A stretch of DNA of 64,000 nt from Paludibacter sp. (GCA_019163375.1 JAFLKK010000004.1:248001-312000); one strand, 5' to 3'; counted from the stretch's first letter, positions 9,134 to 18,280 are shown. A program made the numbers and translations. Notes: generated by a model not told the origin, from the letters alone.

Positions 9134-10867
9134 ATGTTCAACAGAATATTGGTTTTTATTTTCTCTTTTCTAGTTCTTTTGGTCTCAATTTCATCCTGCA
9201 AATCGGATGGAAATGCTGACACTACTGCTCCTTTGCTTATATCGAGCAATCCTGCTGATGGAGCTACGGCTGTTGATCCGAAAGCAACTATCTCCTTTAA
9301 TTATAACGACAACATCGTATTGTCGCCTTCTGCTCCCATTCTCTTAAATGGTGTGGCTGTTACCGGTGCAGTTAGTGCTCAAACGCTCACCATCAGTGCA
9401 ACTCTACAATCCGGCACCACTTATACATTAATCATTCCCGCAAATGCGGTAAGCGATGTGTCGGGAAATTATGCTAAAGAAATTAAAATTACATTCACCA
9501 CCACGGGTAATCCGGTGGACGGTGTCTTTGAGGCAGAGAAAGCCGCCATCAGTGGAGATGCAGCAATAGCTACAGCTCTTGCCGGTTACTCGGGTACCGG
9601 TTATGTAAACACAAACACCGGAAGTGTGACCTTCACGGTTCAGGCTGCTACGGCCGGATATTACGACTTAAACTTCCGATATTCAACATCAGGAAATAAA
9701 AAAGTGAATGACTTGTATCTGGATGGTGTGAAATTGTCTTCGTTGACTTTCGAAGCGGTAAATGCATGGACAATACTTTCGGCCGGTAAAGTAAAACTTT
9801 CAGTCGGACAGCATACAATAGCCATAGTCAAAAACTGGGGATATGTGCAGTTGGATTATATGACAGCCGCTTACAATGCCGCTGGAATTGGTGCGTTTAA
9901 CATTGCGTCTTCGCTTGTTACGCCAGGAGCGAGTACTCAAGCGATGAATTTGTACAATTATCTGAAAAATAATTTTGGAACGAATATTATATCCGGTACA
10001 ATGGCCAACCACAGTACCAATATTACCGAAGCTACCTGGGTGTACAACAATACGGGTAAATGGCCCGCACTTACCGGATTCGATCTTATTGACCACACGA
10101 ATCCAAACCAGAGTTGGGTGAAATATTCAGCACCTTTTACCTTAGGACAAGAATGGTGGAATAATAATGGAATTGTAGCTATGACCTGGCACTGGCGCGA
10201 TCCGTTGACCAAATCCGGAAGTTTTTATGTGCCTTCTGCAGCCACTTCGCCCGATACCGGAACTACTTTTGATATCACTAAAGTTTCTGATCCTACTTCG
10301 GCCGAATATAAAGCCATGATCGTCGATATTGATGTTATTGCGGGATATCTGAAACAGTTCAAAGATGCAGGTATTCCTGTAATATGGCGACCATTACACG
10401 AAGCGGCAGGTGGTTGGTTCTGGTGGGGAGCAAAAGGGGCTGAGCCTTGCAAAGCATTGTGGAAACTAATGTTCGATCGTTTGGTGAATGTGCATGGACT
10501 CAATAACCTGATTTGGGTATGGACAACCGATGCCAGTGCCGATGCGGTGAATTGGTATCCGGGCGATGCGTATGTGGATGTGTTGGGCATGGATATTTAC
10601 CCGGGTGCCAATCAGCATGGTTCTCAATATATTTCCTTTCTGAAGGTGAAAGAACTATTCGGTGGTAAAAAACTGATCACATTGAGCGAATGTGGTTCGA
10701 CTCCCGATCCTGCTTTGATGAAAGAATATGGCGATACATGGTCGTGGTTTATGCCATGGAATGGTGATTATACCGAATCCGATTCGCATAACGGAGTTAC
10801 CTGGTGGAAGAAATTCTTCAGCTACGACTATGTGATTACGAGGGATAAGATGCCAAATTTGAAATAG
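9134..10867 (+). CDS. GH26 endo-beta-mannanase lipoprotein with Ig-like domain and CBM35-like module
   Basis: This enzyme of about 577 residues is predicted to cut beta-1,4-mannan backbones at the cell surface. The start at 9134 yields a signal peptide with a lipobox (SISSCKSDG). Domains in order are a bacterial Ig-like domain (about 27-125, TAPLLISSNPADGATAVDP), a CBM35/CBM6-type module (about 130-260, from VFEAEKAAISGDAA to YVQLDYM) and a GH26 catalytic domain (about 275-575). The acid/base Glu lies near residue 420 in RPLHEAAGGWFWWG, and the nucleophile Glu near 518 in LSECGS. The lipid anchor and CBM suggest it is the first enzyme to attack polymer. A GH5 gene follows 69 bases on. Confidence 0.92.
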   Translation: MFNRILVFIFSFLVLLVSISSCKSDGNADTTAPLLISSNPADGATAVDPKATISFNYNDNIVLSPSAPILLNGVAVTGAVSAQTLTISATLQSGTTYTLIIPANAVSDVSGNYAKEIKITFTTTGNPVDGVFEAEKAAISGDAAIATALAGYSGTGYVNTNTGSVTFTVQAATAGYYDLNFRYSTSGNKKVNDLYLDGVKLSSLTFEAVNAWTILSAGKVKLSVGQHTIAIVKNWGYVQLDYMTAAYNAAGIGAFNIASSLVTPGASTQAMNLYNYLKNNFGTNIISGTMANHSTNITEATWVYNNTGKWPALTGFDLIDHTNPNQSWVKYSAPFTLGQEWWNNNGIVAMTWHWRDPLTKSGSFYVPSAATSPDTGTTFDITKVSDPTSAEYKAMIVDIDVIAGYLKQFKDAGIPVIWRPLHEAAGGWFWWGAKGAEPCKALWKLMFDRLVNVHGLNNLIWVWTTDASADAVNWYPGDAYVDVLGMDIYPGANQHGSQYISFLKVKELFGGKKLITLSECGSTPDPALMKEYGDTWSWFMPWNGDYTESDSHNGVTWWKKFFSYDYVITRDKMPNLK

Positions 10868-10871
10868 GGAG

Positions 10872-10891
10872 ACCGGAATTCCGATTCCGGT
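10872..10891. repeat. Intergenic inverted repeat
   Basis: ACCGGAA and TTCCGGT pair across a 6-nt spacer in the gap between the GH26 and GH5 genes. A near twin, ACCGGAATTTCCGGT, lies in the gap before the last GH5 gene at 28664-28678. There is no T tail, so it is more likely an RNA hairpin for processing than a terminator. Confidence 0.5.
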
Positions 10892-10936
10892 AATTAAAAA
10901 TTTATGTTTTGGAAATCGTTGAATAAAAATGAAAAA

Positions 10937-12901
10937 ATGAAAGACACAAAACTCATAGCCGTAATCCTCTTCTGTTTTCTGGCTCTTCAGCTTCATGCAC
11001 AGGTGACGTTTAATCGTGGTGTTAATCTCACAGGTTGGTTTCAAACGTCAAGCACCAATCAGATTCAGTTTACAAAATATACAAAGAAGGACTTCCAAAA
11101 CATAAAAAGCCTGGGCTGCGATGTAGTGCGTTTGCCCATTAATCTATTTTCGATGACCAATGGTAGCCCCGATTACACGGTTGACCCTTTGTTTTTTGAT
11201 TTTTTGGATGAAGCTGCTAACTGGGCGGAGGAATTGCAGATGTATTTGATTATCGACAATCACACTTCGGATGATTTGGCGAGCAAAAATCCGAATTTGG
11301 AAACGGTGCTTTCCAAAGTATGGGTTCAAATGGCCGAACATTACAAGAACCGATCTACCTATATTTTGTACGAAATATTGAATGAACCAAACGGGACATT
11401 GACAACAGCGGCGTGGGGAAAGATGCAACAAACGGCCATCACAGCTATTCGGGGCATTGACACAAAACATACTATCGTTGTAGGTGGTGCAGGTTTTAAT
11501 AGCTATACCGAACTGGCTTCGATACCGGTATATACCGATGCAAATCTGATTTACACTTTCCATTTCTACGACCCTTTTGTGTTTACACATCAAGGTGCAA
11601 CATGGGTTACACCATCGATGGCGCCATTGGCTAATGTGCCGTTTCCATACAATGCCACAACTATGCCTGCTACTCCTGGTAGTTTGGTTGGAAGCTGGGT
11701 GGGTAGTTCCTTAACTAGTTATACAACGGATGGCACTTTGGCTAAGGTTAAATCGCTTATTGATATTGCGGCAGCATTTAAAACAACTAGAAACGTGAAG
11801 GTCTATTGTGGCGAATTTGGTGTTTATATTCCCAATAGCCCCAATGCAGACAGAACTTATTGGTATGGTGAAGTCCGTAAATACCTCGAAGCAAAAGGAA
11901 TTCCCTGGACAACATGGGATTATCAGGGTAGTTTTGGCTTGTTTACCAAAGGTTCGGCCGAGTTGTTTGATTATGATTTAAATACCCCATTGCTAACAGC
12001 ACTTGGATTTACAGTTCCTGTACAGCAAACATTTACACTCAGTCCCGATGTTGTTGGTTTCCCTGTTTATACGGATTATATCGCCGAAAAATTGGTTGAA
12101 TCGAGCAGCGCCGGTGGAGCAGCCATCAACTTTTATTCGAAGGATAAACCCAATAACGGTAAATACTGCCTGGCCTGGAGTGGTGCGGCACAATATGGAA
12201 CCGTGGGGTTTAATTTTTCGCCGGATAAGGACTTATCCACATTGAAAGCACAAAATTACGCGCTTAGTTTTTTGGTGAGGGGTAATTCGCCCGGTGCAAA
12301 ATTCGACTTGCGCTTCACCGATACCAAAACTACCGTCGCCACTGATCATCCTTGGCGGATGAAATTCACCATGGACGAAACCATTGCTCCGTGGGATGGA
12401 AAATGGCACAAAGTGTATCTCCCGCTCTCTCTCTTTTCAGAAGGTGGTTCGTGGGATAATATCTGGTACAATGCCAGCGGACTGTTCGACTGGAAAGCTA
12501 TTGACCGTTTCGACCTTGTGGCAGAGCAGGGTTCGTTAGTTGGAAAAGCTTTTTGGTTAGATAATATTCAGTTAACCAATATGGATACCGCAAAAATTTA
12601 CGAAGCATCTACCTATACTGCCGTGAAACCGGTTTATTCAAACACATCTCCGGTTAGTGTATTTCCTAGTCTCATTCATAACGAAACAACAATACACTAT
12701 GTATTAAAGGGAAATGAAGATGTTGATATAAGTTTATACACGTTGTCGGGACAAAAAGTAGAAGAGATAATTCGTGGCAAGCAGTCTCCGGGTGCTTACA
12801 CGCATACATGGATAAGAAATAACCGTATTCAGCAAGGGGTTTATATTTGTAGGGTTAAAATATCGAATGAAGTATTTCCCTTTAAATTAATTTTGATCTG
12901 A
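10937..12901 (+). CDS. GH5 endo-mannanase/glucanase with T9SS sorting tail
   Basis: This protein of about 654 residues starts MKDTKLIAVILF with a standard signal peptide ending LHAQ. An ATG at 10904 would bury the signal. The GH5 TIM barrel spans about 20-370. The acid/base Glu sits near residue 149 in YEILNEPNG and the nucleophile near 293 in VYCGEFGVY. The middle region (about 375-560) looks like a CBM11-type jelly roll. The end (about 575-654, with YTLSGQKVEEI and IQQGVYICRVKI) is a type IX secretion sorting domain, which is unusual beside lipoprotein enzymes. It suggests surface attachment or release by the T9SS. The exact substrate, mannan or mixed glucomannan, is open. Confidence 0.88.
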   Translation: MKDTKLIAVILFCFLALQLHAQVTFNRGVNLTGWFQTSSTNQIQFTKYTKKDFQNIKSLGCDVVRLPINLFSMTNGSPDYTVDPLFFDFLDEAANWAEELQMYLIIDNHTSDDLASKNPNLETVLSKVWVQMAEHYKNRSTYILYEILNEPNGTLTTAAWGKMQQTAITAIRGIDTKHTIVVGGAGFNSYTELASIPVYTDANLIYTFHFYDPFVFTHQGATWVTPSMAPLANVPFPYNATTMPATPGSLVGSWVGSSLTSYTTDGTLAKVKSLIDIAAAFKTTRNVKVYCGEFGVYIPNSPNADRTYWYGEVRKYLEAKGIPWTTWDYQGSFGLFTKGSAELFDYDLNTPLLTALGFTVPVQQTFTLSPDVVGFPVYTDYIAEKLVESSSAGGAAINFYSKDKPNNGKYCLAWSGAAQYGTVGFNFSPDKDLSTLKAQNYALSFLVRGNSPGAKFDLRFTDTKTTVATDHPWRMKFTMDETIAPWDGKWHKVYLPLSLFSEGGSWDNIWYNASGLFDWKAIDRFDLVAEQGSLVGKAFWLDNIQLTNMDTAKIYEASTYTAVKPVYSNTSPVSVFPSLIHNETTIHYVLKGNEDVDISLYTLSGQKVEEIIRGKQSPGAYTHTWIRNNRIQQGVYICRVKISNEVFPFKLILI

Positions 12902-13199
12902 TAAGTACTACTGTTGTGCTCTGTTCTTTAAAAGTCGTTTTTTTATTATAAGCATTCTACGGAGTAAAACACGTGGCACAGTATTTAATTTATAATTCGG
13001 TGTTGGAATTGAAGATGTTGATATTTGTTTAAGCAAAAACAATGTTCTAAGAGTCGAAATAGTATTATCTATGGCTAAATAAATATGGTTTTACGTGGAA
13101 TGAATGTTTTATTTTTGTGTATCCGAATTTTCGGTTTTGAATGTGGTGATTATGCCTTTTAATGTCCACTTAATTGATTTATTATTTACAACTAATACA
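12902..13199 (+). promoter_or_regulatory. Regulatory region before the main enzyme operon
   Basis: This 298-bp gap contains no gene. It has an operator-like GTCGAAATAGTATTAT (13053-13068), related to the repeats before susC, and a -7 element TATTTTTG at 13110-13117. The operator lies 57 bases before the -7 element, exactly as in the susC promoter. The match extends further downstream (GCTAAAtAAATATgG). A weaker half-match, GTGGCACAGTATT, lies at 12973-12985. No terminator for the preceding GH5 gene is evident. Confidence 0.65.
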
Positions 13200-14597
13200 A
13201 TGAAAAAACTACTTTTACCAATGATTTTGTGCTTTGCATTAAATGCATCTGCGCAATGGGCATTTCGCTTGCCGGCAATTATCAGCAATCACGCTGTTTT
13301 TCAGCAATCGACCGATGTGAAGTTGTGGGGCTGGGCTCAAAGCGGGAGCACCGTAAAAATATCTTGTAGTTGGAATCCAACGGACACAGTGAGGGCTGAA
13401 CCCCGCAAAGACTGGACGTGGGATGCTATTGTGAAAACCCCGAAAGCAGGTGGTCCTTATACTATAACATTTATCAGTAGCTCACAAAAAGTGGTTATTG
13501 AAGATATCCTTATTGGCGAAGTGTGGTTGTGCTCCGGACAATCAAACATGGAATATGCATTTAACTGGGAATCAAAGCCCATCGACGTTGGTGATGAAGT
13601 GGCTAACTCGGCCAATAAGCAGTTGCGCTTCTTCCAACTTTCGCATACTTACAGCATTTACCCCAAAGATAATTCGGATGGTGAATGGAAAATCAGTTCT
13701 CCCGAAACTACTCCATCTATGAGTGTTGCCGGTTATTTCTTTGGAAAAACAATCAATGAAAAAACGAAAGCTCCGGTGGGACTTATTGCGTCGTATTGGG
13801 GCGGGACAAATGTACAGTCATGGATACCAACCGAAGTTTTTGCAATAAAACCGGAACTAAAAACACTGGCTGAAGATACCAAGGCAGTTAATTGGGCACC
13901 TGTTGCACCATCCGTAATTTACAATTCAATGTTACAACCGTTGGTGAACTATAAAATTGCAGGAGCTATCTGGTATCAGGGGGAAGGCAATACAGGCGAA
14001 CCACAAAACTACGGAAAACTATTTGAAGGATTAATAACCGGTTGGCGCAAGGCATTCAATAACGACTTCCCCTTCTATTTTGTACAAATTGCCCCATGGA
14101 GCGGGTACTGGAAAAACAGTGCGGCTTACCTGCGCGAGCAACAAGAGTCCGTACTTCACTTGCCTAAAACAGGGATGATATCGGTGGGCGATTTAGTAGA
14201 CAACATTAATGATATTCACCCCAGAATAAAGAAAGAGGTGGGAAGTCGACTGGTGAATCTGGCACTGAAAGAACACTATGGTTTTCAGGATGTAAATCCA
14301 TACCATCCTCATTATAAAAATTTCAGCATTAAAAAAGATAAAATCAACATTCGGTTTACAACGAGTGCTAAGTTGATTTGCAAAGCCAAAACTCCGGCTG
14401 GTTTTCAATTGGCAGGAGCTGATCAGCAATTTTATCCGGCTGTAGCTAAAATCGAAAAGGACGGTTCTATAACCGTAAGTTGCAAAGAAGTAAAAATCCC
14501 CGTTGCAGTTCGTTACTGCTTTACAAACGATGCTATGCCCGACTTGTTTGATGTCAATGATTTACCATTAATTCCGTTCAGAACAGATAGTTGGTAA
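13200..14597 (+). CDS. Sialate-O-acetylesterase-type carbohydrate esterase (SGNH)
   Basis: This is a periplasmic esterase of about 465 residues. The start at 13200 (MKKLLLPMILCFALNASAQ) gives a clean signal peptide. The SGNH signature is present: the nucleophile Ser in WLCSGQSNMEY, an oxyanion GGTN, the EGNTG region, and a late DxxH block in INDIHPRIKKEVG. Proteins of this family remove O-acetyl groups from sugars. In this locus the likely substrate is acetylated mannose in glucomannan, not sialic acid, because no sialic-acid genes are nearby. It opens the second large operon and has its own regulated promoter. The deacetylation target is inferred from context. Confidence 0.85.
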   Translation: MKKLLLPMILCFALNASAQWAFRLPAIISNHAVFQQSTDVKLWGWAQSGSTVKISCSWNPTDTVRAEPRKDWTWDAIVKTPKAGGPYTITFISSSQKVVIEDILIGEVWLCSGQSNMEYAFNWESKPIDVGDEVANSANKQLRFFQLSHTYSIYPKDNSDGEWKISSPETTPSMSVAGYFFGKTINEKTKAPVGLIASYWGGTNVQSWIPTEVFAIKPELKTLAEDTKAVNWAPVAPSVIYNSMLQPLVNYKIAGAIWYQGEGNTGEPQNYGKLFEGLITGWRKAFNNDFPFYFVQIAPWSGYWKNSAAYLREQQESVLHLPKTGMISVGDLVDNINDIHPRIKKEVGSRLVNLALKEHYGFQDVNPYHPHYKNFSIKKDKINIRFTTSAKLICKAKTPAGFQLAGADQQFYPAVAKIEKDGSITVSCKEVKIPVAVRYCFTNDAMPDLFDVNDLPLIPFRTDSW

Positions 14598-14617
14598 TTT
14601 TTTTAGTCGGAAAGAAA

Positions 14618-15775
14618 ATGATGAAGAAGCGATTAAGTTTAATGTTGATCTGTCTGGTATGCAGTTTTTGGATGTGTGCAGCCAATTGCAATACTCATAA
14701 TCAGGCTCGAAAGAATTTTTCGGTGATTGATCCGAAGGCGACCCAGGAAACCAAAGCGCTTTTTCTAAATTTACAGAGAATACAGGAACGTCATATCCTG
14801 GTGGGTCATCATGATGCAACTTTGTATGGTCATACCTGGGCGGGTGATGATAACCGGTCGGACATAAAAGATGTTTGTGGTTCGCACCCGGCTTTGATAG
14901 GTTTTGATTTTGCTATTGCTACGAATCAGCCGTCGGAGAGCACAAAGAAAAGATTGGAGACAACGCTAAAACGGACTGTCGAAGCTTATGACCGCGGTGG
15001 GGTAGTTACTTTTTGCTGGCACGCTAATAACCCGTATAACGGACAAACGGCCTGGGTAGATACTACCAAAGCTATCGAAAATACGGTGAAAGAACTGCTT
15101 CCCGGCGGGAAAGCGCACGAGGCTTACAAGATTAATTTAAAGCAAATAGCCGATATGGCTAAATTGGCAAAAGGCTCTGATGGGAAATTGATTCCGATTA
15201 TTTTCAGGCCTTTTCATGAAATGGAGGGTGGATGGTTTTGGTGGGGAAGACCCTATCGTACGCCAAAGGAATTTAAAGAGTTGTGGCGGTTCACGGTAGA
15301 ATATTTGAGAGATTATCTTGGTGTACATAACTTTATATATGCCTATTCCACCGATTGTAAGTTTAAAACCTCTGAGGAATATCTGATTGATTATCCGGGA
15401 GACAAATATGTAGATGTGCTGGGGATGGATGATTACTGGGATTTTCGTCCCGATGGTGCAAATAGTCCAACATTGGCAGCAGAGAAAGTGAAGATTATTT
15501 CCGATTTGGCCCAAGTAAAGGGGAAACTGGCCGCCATGACCGAGACCGGCTTGGAATCTATCCCGGATAGTGCATGGTTCACAACGAAATTGCTCCCCGT
15601 TCTTCGCTACAAAGGAGCAAAATTGGCATATGTGATGCTTTGGAGGAACGATACGCAGATGAAACAACATTTCTACGCACCATTTCCCGGGCAAATCTCA
15701 GTACCGGATTTTTTGAAATTTTACAAAGATGAATACACTTTGTTTGAAGAAGATTTGAAAGGTATATATAAATAA
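14618..15775 (+). CDS. GH26 endo-beta-mannanase
   Basis: This protein of about 385 residues is a single GH26 domain behind a signal sequence (MMKKRLSLMLICLVC). It is unclear whether one of the N-terminal cysteines is lipidated, as none has a textbook lipobox. Early family motifs include HILVGHHDATLYGHTW. The acid/base Glu is near residue 200 in RPFHEMEGGWFWWG and the nucleophile near 309 in AAMTETGLESIP. The closely similar GH26 half of the next protein shares the ETGMESIP motif. It starts 20 bases after the esterase gene. It probably degrades imported manno-oligosaccharides in the periplasm to mannobiose, as described for the Bacteroides fragilis mannan locus. Confidence 0.92.
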   Translation: MMKKRLSLMLICLVCSFWMCAANCNTHNQARKNFSVIDPKATQETKALFLNLQRIQERHILVGHHDATLYGHTWAGDDNRSDIKDVCGSHPALIGFDFAIATNQPSESTKKRLETTLKRTVEAYDRGGVVTFCWHANNPYNGQTAWVDTTKAIENTVKELLPGGKAHEAYKINLKQIADMAKLAKGSDGKLIPIIFRPFHEMEGGWFWWGRPYRTPKEFKELWRFTVEYLRDYLGVHNFIYAYSTDCKFKTSEEYLIDYPGDKYVDVLGMDDYWDFRPDGANSPTLAAEKVKIISDLAQVKGKLAAMTETGLESIPDSAWFTTKLLPVLRYKGAKLAYVMLWRNDTQMKQHFYAPFPGQISVPDFLKFYKDEYTLFEEDLKGIYK

Positions 15776-15805
15776 GGATTTTTTTAGCAACAGGATAAAT
15801 ACACG

Positions 15806-18178
15806 ATGAAACAATTTTCAAAGATTTTGATACTGAGCATCATGACATTGGTGGCAATAAATAGTTCTGCTAAAGTTGCACAAGGTTTTGCAAAAGTAGA
15901 AAACAATCACTTTGTGGTGAATGAAAAGCCTTACTATTTTGTAGGAACCAACTTCTGGTTTGGAGCTATTTTGGGTTCAAAAGGGCAAGGTGGTGATAAG
16001 GCACGTTTGATCAAGGAGTTGGATTTTATGAAAGAAAACGGGTTGGTGAACTTGCGCGTACTTATTGGCTCTGATGGAAGCAATGGTATTCCATCGAAAG
16101 TAGAACCAACGTTGCAGATAAAAGCGGGTGTTTACAATGATACTATTTTTGATGGATTGGATTTTTTATTGTCTGAATTGGGCAAGCGCGATATGAAAGC
16201 GGTGCTGTTTTTTACCAACTCATGGGAATGGTCGGGCGGATATAGCCAGTACCTTAACTGGGCAGGCAAAGGAAAGAATCCGGTGCCATCGGTAGATGGT
16301 TGGCCGGCTTATATGGATTTTGTGAAACAATATGCCGGTTGCGATGAATGTCGTCAAATGTTGAAAAACCACATCAAGCACGTTATCTCGCGCACCAACC
16401 GTTATACGAAGAAAAAATACACGCAGGATCCTGCTATTTTCTCATGGCAAATTGGTAACGAGCCACGCGCCTTTTCGGATGCCAACAAACCACTTTTTGC
16501 AGCATGGCTGAAAGATATTTCCGCTTACATTAAGTCATTGGATAAAAATCACATGGTTTCTATCGGCTCCGAAGGACAGTGGGGTTGTGAGATGGATATG
16601 GGGTTGTTTGAGCAAATTCATGCCGATAAAAATGTCGATTACCTGACTATGCACATCTGGCCTAAAAACTGGAGTTGGTTGGATGTGAAAGATATGCCGG
16701 GAACTTTACAAAATAGTATTAATAAAACACAAGAGTATATGGCCAATCATATGGCTGTAGCCCGTAAACTTTCAAAACCGATTGTGCTGGAAGAATTTGG
16801 TTTCCCACGCGATCACCATCAATATAATTTGCAAGATTCAACAACCTTGCGCGATGCCTATTATTCGTCTGTTTTTGAAACAATTGTAAAGGCTTCGGAA
16901 AATAATGATGTGCTGGCCGGTTGTAATTTCTGGGCATGGGGTGGTTTCGGTCGTCCTAATCCAAAACATGTGTATTGGGTAAAAGGTGACGACTACCTGG
17001 GCGATCCTGCACAGGAAGAACAAGGTTTGAACGCTGTTTTCAATACAGATGCTACTGTGAAACTGGTGAAAAAATATGTGCTGAAAATGCAAAATATTCC
17101 GACGTTGGTGGATATGAACGCTACGCCAAAAACACAGGCATTGTTTCACAACATGTTCAATAATTTGGGTAAAGGCATTATGTTGTGCCATCAGGATGAT
17201 CCGGCTTACGGACACGGTTGGTATGGCAAAGCAGGTGGCTCCGATGTAAAAGCCGTAACAGGTGATTATCCGGCCATGGTGGGCTGGGAGCTAGGTCATT
17301 TGGAAATCGGTGCAGCGTATAATCTCGATTCAATTTATTTTACCGACATGAAACGCATGATGCGCGAAGTGTACGAACGTGGTGGTATCAACACCATCAG
17401 CTGGCATGGTGATAATATCGTAACCGGCAACACTGCCTGGGATTGTGCTCAAAATACAGTAGTAAGCAGTGTGCTGCCCGGTGGAAACAATCATGCCAAA
17501 TTTCTGACATGGCTGGATCGGTTGGCCGTTTTCTTTCACGATTTGAAGGATTCGAAAGGCGAAGCGTTCCCGGTTATTTTCCGCATGTATCACGAGCATA
17601 CCGGTAGTTGGTTTTGGTGGGGAGCCAAACAATGTACACCCGACGAATACAACCAATTATATCGCATGACCGTAAGCTATTTGCGCGATGTTAAAGGAGT
17701 TCATAACATATTGTACGCTTTTTCGCCAGCAGGCATAACTACCGAAACCGAATTTCTAAGCCGTTATCCGGGTGATGAATGGGTGGATGTGGTAGGTTTC
17801 GATAATTATTGTGGGTCTGATGTTTCCTCTATCGATAAATATAAAAAGGAAGTAACGGCAGGATTGCAGGTAGTAACTGATTATGCTCACCGCACCAATA
17901 AAATTCCCGTTTTGGCAGAAACAGGTATGGAGTCTATCCCGGTAGCGGATTATTTTACAAACATTCTGTTGCCAACTATTGAGCCTTTCAACATTAGTTA
18001 CGTGTTGCTTTGGAGAAATGCGTTTGATAAACCGAACCATTTTTATGCGCCCTATCCCGGACACACGTCGGCAGATGATTTTAAAAAATTCACCGGAAGC
18101 AAGAGGATGGTGATGAGTAACACTATGCCGACCATTTATGCACCGGTAAAATCTCAGAAAAGTGTAGTCCGGAACTAG
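15806..18178 (+). CDS. GH5-GH26 bifunctional mannanase fusion
   Basis: This protein of 790 residues has a signal peptide and two catalytic domains. The N-terminal half (about 25-430) is GH5 of the subfamily-7 mannanase type. Its acid/base Glu lies near residue 218 in WQIGNEPRAF and its nucleophile near 330 in IVLEEFGFPRD. The C-terminal half (about 435-775) is GH26, with acid/base near 596 in FRMYHEHTGSWFWWG and nucleophile near 704 in VLAETGMESIP. Both halves keep all catalytic residues and look active. Having two unrelated mannanase folds in one chain is uncommon and suggests that endo- and mannobiose-releasing activities are coupled on the same substrate. The stop codon falls inside the first unit of a 42-bp repeat. 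Confidence 0.92.
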   Translation: MKQFSKILILSIMTLVAINSSAKVAQGFAKVENNHFVVNEKPYYFVGTNFWFGAILGSKGQGGDKARLIKELDFMKENGLVNLRVLIGSDGSNGIPSKVEPTLQIKAGVYNDTIFDGLDFLLSELGKRDMKAVLFFTNSWEWSGGYSQYLNWAGKGKNPVPSVDGWPAYMDFVKQYAGCDECRQMLKNHIKHVISRTNRYTKKKYTQDPAIFSWQIGNEPRAFSDANKPLFAAWLKDISAYIKSLDKNHMVSIGSEGQWGCEMDMGLFEQIHADKNVDYLTMHIWPKNWSWLDVKDMPGTLQNSINKTQEYMANHMAVARKLSKPIVLEEFGFPRDHHQYNLQDSTTLRDAYYSSVFETIVKASENNDVLAGCNFWAWGGFGRPNPKHVYWVKGDDYLGDPAQEEQGLNAVFNTDATVKLVKKYVLKMQNIPTLVDMNATPKTQALFHNMFNNLGKGIMLCHQDDPAYGHGWYGKAGGSDVKAVTGDYPAMVGWELGHLEIGAAYNLDSIYFTDMKRMMREVYERGGINTISWHGDNIVTGNTAWDCAQNTVVSSVLPGGNNHAKFLTWLDRLAVFFHDLKDSKGEAFPVIFRMYHEHTGSWFWWGAKQCTPDEYNQLYRMTVSYLRDVKGVHNILYAFSPAGITTETEFLSRYPGDEWVDVVGFDNYCGSDVSSIDKYKKEVTAGLQVVTDYAHRTNKIPVLAETGMESIPVADYFTNILLPTIEPFNISYVLLWRNAFDKPNHFYAPYPGHTSADDFKKFTGSKRMVMSNTMPTIYAPVKSQKSVVRN

Positions 18179-18280
18179 GCAAACCTGCTATCGAAGCAGG
18201 ACAAGGTAGTTCGGGACTAGGAAAACCTGCTATTGAAGTAGGATAAGGTGGTTCGGAACCAGGGAAATCATATTTCGGGA
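18171..18280 (+). repeat. 42-bp tandem repeat across the end of the GH5-GH26 gene
   Basis: Two full units start at 18171 and 18213, and a partial third starts at 18255, all exactly 42 bp apart. Each begins GGAACTAGG or a close variant. Full units carry a small hairpin, CCTGC-N7-GCAGG in the first. In the second the change to GTAGG leaves a G-U pair, so the RNA stem survives. Because 42 is a multiple of three, the period keeps frame. Translated past the stop, the units read alike (DKVVRD, DKVVRN). Confidence 0.75.

Noticed and set aside
13200-14597. The esterase as part of a sialic-acid pathway
   Set aside because: The family name mentions sialate, but no sialidase, sialic-acid lyase or transporter is near. 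The mannan context fits glycan deacetylation better.
15137-15694. A 185-codon minus-strand frame inside the GH26 gene
   Set aside because: It is antisense to the GH26 catalytic domain with intact active-site motifs. There is no domain or start evidence for the antisense frame.
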